This document shows positions 58,269 through 64,000 of a stretch of 64,000 nt of DNA, piece after piece (position 1 is the stretch's first letter; each line of letters begins with the position of its first letter). The stretch comes from Morinoia aosen (taxonomy: Eukaryota > Arthropoda > Malacostraca > Amphipoda > Talitridae), in NCBI GenBank assembly GCA_030386875.1, contig CM059564.1, forward strand, positions 39,762,075-39,826,074. The letters are read 5' to 3'. The notes below the pieces were generated by a model. The model searched no databases and had not been told where the DNA came from. It saw only the letters and a program-made list of their open reading frames with translations. The translations under genes and the position numbers were made by a program.

Positions 58269-58483
58269 CACGTTGCTTGCAATACGACCCATATTGGTGG
58301 GTCGTGTTTACGTTTTTCCTGCTGGGAAACGACCTTTCGATGAGTCGTTCGAATATTATTATCAATCTTTGAAAATTATTGGTATTTAATACATCGAGTT
58401 AATGTTTGGTATTATTCAACAACTGTTGACTTTAAATCCGAGTTGAATATTGAAATTTAGTTTAACCCATCGCAGTTAACGTG
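58269..58483 (+). mobile_element. piggyBac-like TTAA MITE, copy 5
   Basis: TTAA lies at 58265-58268 and 58484-58487. Inverted ends begin CACGTTGCTTGC and CACGTTAACTGCGATGGG. A subterminal palindrome ACGACCCA/TGGGTCGT replaces the CCACCGGTGG seen in other copies; the right half (GAGTTGAATATTGAAATT) is shared. Confidence 0.8.
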
Positions 58484-59630
58484 TTAATGTACAGAGAGAA
58501 CGTGTATCTTAAATGCGTTCAGTTGTAGTTCATAAATAGCGAGGCTGTCTCGTTGGACGGGCTTGCATGAAAGAAATGACAGAGCTCACGTGACTGTTTA
58601 GTTAGTATTCCCGAACGGAATATTTTCAGTAATTGCATTGCATATTTTCAATCATTTTGCTATGATTCTTCCATTTCACTCTTTACTCAGATTGATCCTA
58701 ATGTTATCAATTTTATCATGAGAAAATCATGGGAATTGAGTCCCTAACTCCGTGAAAAGGTTTACGGAAGTTAATGCTATGGTGTAAGATATGTACGAGC
58801 ATCATATTTGAACTCAACGAGAGACGGACTAATGTTCATAACGCACCCACAATGTGAAATCGTTGGCAGAATGCTAAACTTATATTTTCGGATAAAATGG
58901 GCTGCACAACGAAGTGTAAATTTATAAAGGTGCAAAAACTGTTTGTATTCGAAAAGAATGAGGCGAAAGCTTTGCTTCATTAACAAATTTATACGTTTAA
59001 GGCCATTGCTCATTAATTTCGAATAATAAAGTGGAAATTTCTTCCCTTTATTTTACACTTTTCATTTAGTTGTAAAGTAATTAATTACGATATAGAGCTG
59101 GACTGAAGAGCTACAACACATGTCATTTCTTGGTCTTCAAAGGGAAACTCCCCCGCTCAATTTTTTTATTAATATGAAGAGAATACTTGAGGTTATACCT
59201 TTCAATGTTCTTGGTTTGGTTACAAAGAGCGTCAGAAGGGAAAGGGGTTCAAGAATTGGCAAGGAGAATCCGAGTGTTTTTTGTTGAAGCTGATACTCAA
59301 ATGAGATTTTTCTAATTTAAGCATTTACAAGTGTAAAGCATTCACGAGCATTCCCAAGTATTTTTAATGGTACGTCAAGAACGCTGTTTTATATCTGTAA
59401 ACACTGAAGATTTGGCACCGCGAAAAGGAAAAGTTGAGAATGAGGTGAAGAAAGAATTCTTTCACGAAATGATTAACTTTTTCGACATTTCTGGAGACGC
59501 TGGGCTGCGGTGCCGCAAATGTTCCCGCAGCTTTCCATGTTTTCCTGCGAGCTCCGCAACTCCGTAAACGCGCGCCGGCTGTTGAGGGCTGATGGATGGA
59601 CATCGACCTCTGGGACCGGATATTCAAATC

Positions 59631-59950
59631 CTTCACGTCGTCGTAGCGGTGAGACTAGTGGCGTAAGCTCTGTTAAGACAACTTAGTTGCAGTTACGTCG
59701 TCGTAGCGGTACATCGGACAGAGTAAGATATGGTAATACAACTTAGTTAAGATTCTCAGCGTCGTGACGGTACATCGGGCAGGGAAATTCTGTTAAATTC
59801 TGTTAAGACAACTTAGATACAATTTACGTCGTCGTACCTGTTCATCTGATTTACCGCACTATGTTAAGAAAACTCTGTTAACTCTGAAAACTCTGGTGTC
59901 CCACTCTGTTAAGAAAACTTAGATACAATTCACGTCGTCGCAGCGGTACA
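59631..59950. repeat. 60-66-bp minisatellite with ACGTCGTCGTAGCGGTACAT motif, 5 copies
   Basis: The motif recurs near 59634, 59694, 59757, 59823 and 59930, alternating with CTGTTAAGACAACTTAG. A stray copy lies at 54247-54278 and an inverted fragment at 60027-60041. Confidence 0.85.
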
Positions 59951-60410
59951 TCTAGGAGGATGAATTATGAAGACAACACAGTTACGTCCGTGTTGATTTT
60001 AAGAGATCTACCGCTGCCAGTTGCATTACTACGACGACGTATAGTGCTTGAAAATCTGACACCAGCTAAGTTGTTCCATCGGAAGTGGATGCGAAACTGG
60101 CAGTTTCGCTTGCAACTGTCTGTATCATCATTGCTGTTAGGATTATTATTAACAGCGCCAACTGTGCGCGATTACTTCTGCAATTACTGTTCATATGAGC
60201 GGTGGAGATTGATGGTCAAGTGTGTAACGGACCGGTGTCGTGATCGTGAAACGGTTGCTGAGGTTACGAACGGGTCATATCCCTCGTTACACTCGCGAAA
60301 AATAATAGTTGGTTAGTGAACAAGTTTCTATGGAGTCTTTGTTCGGACCGACGAGTAGCGGCATAGCTCACCTTATCGTCTTAGTCCTTCTCTGGTGCTA
60401 TTATTTTCAT

Positions 60411-60438
60411 TGATGACGATGATGATGATGATGATGAG
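60411..60438. repeat. (GAT)n microsatellite
   Basis: Seven or so GATGAT-type triplets in a row. Confidence 0.9.
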
Positions 60439-60536
60439 CAAATACAAGAAATATTTTTTTAAACGAAATTGTAGTCTTGTTGTAGTAGAAATGAAATGTT
60501 TCGGAGTATTTTAGTAGCTCTCTCCGTTTCATTTAA

Positions 60537-60754
60537 CTTGTTGATTGCATGGTGTCCTACCGGTGGTTATTGAACGTATTATTTCGAGGCGAGTGACCCA
60601 CCGGTGGTCACAAACTAAATTTTTAACACATTTGAGGAAATTTAAACGAAAGCACGTTCTCATTAATCATCTGTGCCTTAAGCGTTGAAAGTTGAAATGG
60701 AGTTTAATTTGAGTTCAATATTGAACTTCAGTTTAACCCCCAGAAGTTAAAGTG
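60537..60754 (+). mobile_element. piggyBac-like TTAA MITE, copy 6
   Basis: TTAA lies at 60533-60536 and 60755-60758. The left end CTTGTTGATTGCATGGTG is followed by CTACCGGTGG; a second CCACCGGTGG lies about 50 bp further on. The right half carries GAGTTCAATATTGAACTTCAG. Internal length about 218 bp. Confidence 0.8.
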
Positions 60755-61639
60755 TTAAGTTTCACGTGATTCGAGGAACGAGCAAGTCAATATCATTGTC
60801 TCGCAGGTGTGCTTATTTCCGCCACGACTGCACGCTTTTTTTGCCTGCCGAATTTACTCGGAACTGCAATAACGTCGCCTCACTTTCAGCTTTCCCAGTG
60901 AACCGATTGCGGGAAATTATTCCACCGTGGTCCCACGATGCACTTTACGGATATTACAGTGGAGAGCCATACGGCAAAATCCTGGTGCCGGAAGCACTTT
61001 CTTCGAATTGGTGTTTTTTTTTCTGCCGTACAGCGAAATTTCACTGGAGGAAATATATCATTCCATGTCATTTCGAAGGTTATACAAGAGTTGGTGTTTG
61101 CTACTCTCGCGGTGGTCGTGAAACCAAACTAAGTGGAGAGCAGAAGTGACCTTCTATTACTTTGAGGATGAAACGTCATGAAAATGATGAAAACTTTACG
61201 AACGTGCACCCAACACAACTTGACAAATGTGAACCCAGCTAAACTAATGTAACTGATCAAACTGAATTAGGAACAAATGTATCCGTGAAAACTCAAAGAG
61301 TATGTTAAAACTTTGAGACGTAAGTACGTGTGCATCGAAATGAAGTTCTTTGTTATCATTAGTATTTATCTCCTAACGGAAGGCAACCTTCTCTAATTCA
61401 ATCACTATAATTTTTTTCTAGTAAATCGTCTGCAATTCTTCTTATAAAAACTCATGATTCTACGTCTGGTTAACTGTTCATAAAATTAAGTAGGAAATGT
61501 GTTTTAAAGCGTAAATTTTCAAATCTAAATTCTAGTACCACATTACTGAAAAATAGCGACATATTTCGAGCTCTGCCAGCTCTACTCGGTAATTCAATGA
61601 TGTCGCTGAAAGATAAAATTTGTCTATCTTATCGATTCT

Positions 61640-61795
61640 CCTCCGACTTCACCCTGCGCTCCTCTGACTTCATTCTGAGTTTCTCTGACTTCACCATATG
61701 CGCCTTTTTGCTCTTTTGATTTCACTCTAGGCTCCTCCGACTTCACCTTATGCTCCTCTGTCTTCATCCTGAGCTCCTTTGACTTCACCCGAAAA
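61640..61795. repeat. About 24-bp minisatellite, 6-7 copies
   Basis: CTCCTCTGACTTCACCCTGAG-type units, pyrimidine-rich on the + strand. Confidence 0.85.
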
Positions 61796-62861
61796 TATTC
61801 AGATCCAAGACTCTAATTCTAAGCTAACTTTAAAAATACAGTAGAAAATTCTGACATAAACATAAATCTTTCAAGACTACCACTGTCTTCAAGGAATATG
61901 CACGACAGCGTTGTTATTATGATCGTCATTGTGCGGTGTGCGCTATATTATTCGCTGAACAGACCGTGAAAAGCTCACCGGCTTTATAATTGTCCTAAAG
62001 TCGTCTAAAGTGCGGCAGGAAACCGCGAAGAAAATGGGCTCTCACTGGAAACGCGCATTATTACTGAGAGAAACAAATCAACTTTTGGAACGAAGTATTG
62101 GTCGGTAATATGCACTGTGAGACGTCAGGAGTTTAACCTGAATTTGTGCACAAGATTCACTCGTCGTGATCATTTCAATACCCAAGATTCGTGTTGAAAT
62201 CTGGTTGGGCTATATTTGTACTTTTACTCTGCTCATTGAAATCCTCATTTTTCCGTGAGTGACACTGACAACTGATATATTTCTAATAAAATCAAAGCGT
62301 AGTTACGAATTTCAGGTATTTTTTGCGTGAGTTTCGGACCAAGCATACATTTTTTGAGTCTCCATCAACTTCACCATGTGATGCAAAGGTAATTGCTAGA
62401 TAATTTATTACTTTAGTACCAGAGCAAACGCGATGATGTAGTGCTCTTGATCCTTCGGCGGAAGCTAAAGTTATATATGTCACTGACGGCAGTAAAAGCA
62501 TCGGTGCTCCAGAGCGGAGGAAGCTTCTTCAAATTTCCCTGTACTGTTTCCGTGCTGGAGGGTTGGCTACGTAGTCCGGTGTTTTACTTTAATTGTTTTC
62601 AGAAATAGAGATTATAATCTAGGCTTCCATGAATTGCTCAATTTATACTGTGCACACTGTGCGTAACATGCGGTATATTTTTGATGTAAGTACGAAAACA
62701 ATGTGTTGTTCTTGCTGGAGAATGTTTCAAGGTAAAAGCTGAAAATCAAATCAAGGAAATCTCGTCAGCTCAAATATGCTGAAGTAACGCTTATAGTGGC
62801 CTAAATAATAAAAGTAACTATTCCTTTTTCGGTACAAAATCTGATTGATTTAATATATCGC

Positions 62862-63105
62862 AGAATTTAAGCACTAATACAATATTTGAAGGAGTGGTCA
62901 CGAAATCTAGCTTATGACACTCAATTACCGAATTAAAGAACCAAACCAATAATTGAGAGTGGTCACGGAATCTAGCTTGTGACACTCAATTACAGAATTG
63001 AAGCACTACCACAATATCTGAAGGAGTAGTCACGAAATCTTGCTTAAAGACACTCATTTACCGAATTGAAGCACTACCACAATATTTAAGGAGTGGTCAC
63101 GAAAT
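62862..63105. repeat. 66-bp minisatellite, about 3.5 copies
   Basis: GGAGTGGTCACGAAATCT and GACACTCAATTACCGAATT blocks recur; GTGGTCACG-type starts lie at 62894, 62959, 63025 and 63093. It continues into the SINE-like sequence at 63112. Confidence 0.85.
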
Positions 63106-63111
63106 GCGCGG

Positions 63112-63206
63112 TGGGAAAATCGTTCTGGAAACAACTGCAATGCCGAGGGATGAACCCACGGACCGTCGTAATCAGAAGACGCTAAGCACTGCAGCGCGAA
63201 GGCCAC
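63112..63206 (-). mobile_element. tRNA-derived SINE head (or tRNA pseudogene)
   Basis: On the minus strand TGCAGTGCTTAGCG (63193-63180) resembles a Pol III A box and GGTTCATCCC (63157-63148) a B box, about 36 bases apart. The D arm carries an extra dinucleotide and the acceptor stem does not close, so it is not a working tRNA. The body that follows runs into a 66-bp tandem array (62862-63105). Confidence 0.5.
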
Positions 63207-64000
63207 GCCCACGGATGGGCGCACGCCAGTTCCCACATTAATTCGAAGGCTCTGCGTCTCAACCAATCAGGGATCTCGTCTCACCCAGCTGACGGCATTC
63301 TAGTGTCGTTATTACATCTTTCTTGGTCATAATCATGAACCCCTTTTGGTGCACCTGACGACGACGACAAGGAACGCGTTTTTTGGCTTCTTTTTAAGGC
63401 CACTTCCTTCGATGCCGTCTTTAAGGTCGAGAGCGGTCGTTGTAATCCAGAGCCTTGGTATTTCCTCCCATTGAAATGAATGCATTGGTTGCGGACGTAA
63501 GAGATTAGCTGCAGCAGCCACCGCGGTTTAGCAGTGCTGCTATTGCCATAAACAACACATATGGATGGTAGCTTGGGGCCAGCATTTGGTTGTAGGTTGA
63601 GAAGTTAAAACCGAGTTCTTTGTCGCCGACTAAAATTAGCAGCGTCTTCTGCAGGCTATTTCTTCTGCATCTTCATTGTAGGTATACATATAAGACGAAC
63701 ACTCTTTTCACGTACGTTAGTTTTTACGAAGACACCGTACATACGGAGTTCTAAAAACGTTTATTCGGCCGTGTAGCGATACGCGGGAACATGAAACTCA
63801 ATAACAGCCAGTTGAGAGGTTGTGCTGTTTTTTTTAGGTAGCGTTGTCCAATTACTGCGGAGTTACCTCATGCTCGTAAGTGGAAATATAACCTTGTCGG
63901 TCACCGCGTCTTTCTCCTCCACTATTTTAGCAAAATTTGATCGCTGTATCAAGAGCTCAGCATTTTAATAATGTATATAATTCTTCTTCATTGTAGTTCT
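63207..64000. other. No confirmed gene
   Basis: Moderately GC-rich between 63200 and 63560 with short frames only; no recognisable product before the window ends. Confidence 0.4.

Noticed and set aside
59960-60316. 118-codon frame after the 60-66-bp array
   Set aside because: No recognisable domain and no composition shift; its one hydrophobic run is not at the N-terminus.
63112-63206. Functional tRNA gene on the minus strand
   Set aside because: A- and B-box-like motifs are present but the D arm has extra bases and the acceptor stem does not close.

Overview
This is a eukaryotic, AT-rich, repeat-dense window. It is almost certainly from an insect with a large genome, possibly hemimetabolous. 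The evidence is a multi-exon gene with GT-AG introns whose product matches the insect Ras-association protein Rau, insect-style promoter and poly(A) signals, and many non-autonomous DNA transposons, LINE 3' ends, an LTR fragment and minisatellites. There are no operons, no rRNA genes, no CRISPR array and no convincing tRNA gene.

The one gene I can build with confidence is on the + strand at about 13.27-28.5 kb. Four coding exons (22441-23056, 24864-25196, 25662-25919, 26234-27589) are joined by phase-0 introns and encode 851 residues. The order is a Ser/Pro-rich N-terminus with many S/T-P sites, Ras-association domain 1 (exon 3), Ras-association domain 2 (exon 4), then a long Ser-rich tail with a class I SH3 ligand and a C-terminal class II PDZ ligand. 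Two RA domains plus a class II PDZ ligand is the plan of Drosophila rau, a positive-feedback factor in receptor tyrosine kinase/Ras/MAPK signalling. A CCAAT box, an initiator and a non-coding exon ending in a strong donor (about 13274-13506) are the likely promoter and first exon. The poly(A) signal is at 28465-28470.

Left flank (1-13 kb): a LINE 3' end, a compact array of hairpins (4965-5457), minisatellites, a hAT element carrying a nested TTAA-type (piggyBac-like) MITE, and a TA-flanked mariner-like MITE. Rau intron 1 (13.5-22.4 kb) is mostly minisatellites. Right flank (28.5-64 kb): an LTR-element fossil (29.4-30.5 kb), a longer LINE fragment (36.2-37.0 kb), further TTAA MITEs (41.2, 50.1, 58.3 and 60.5 kb; another lies in rau intron 2), fold-back elements (42.8 and 52.7 kb), a 270-bp TIR element carrying CRE and CCAAT motifs (52.4 kb), a tRNA-like SINE head (63.1 kb) and about a dozen minisatellites. 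A sharp GC island at 44821-44994 is an open frame ending in a polybasic, two-cysteine C-terminus and looks like the last exon of an unrecognised gene.

All calls are from reading the sequence. Splice sites, repeat families and open frames were judged by eye, without alignment or database search.
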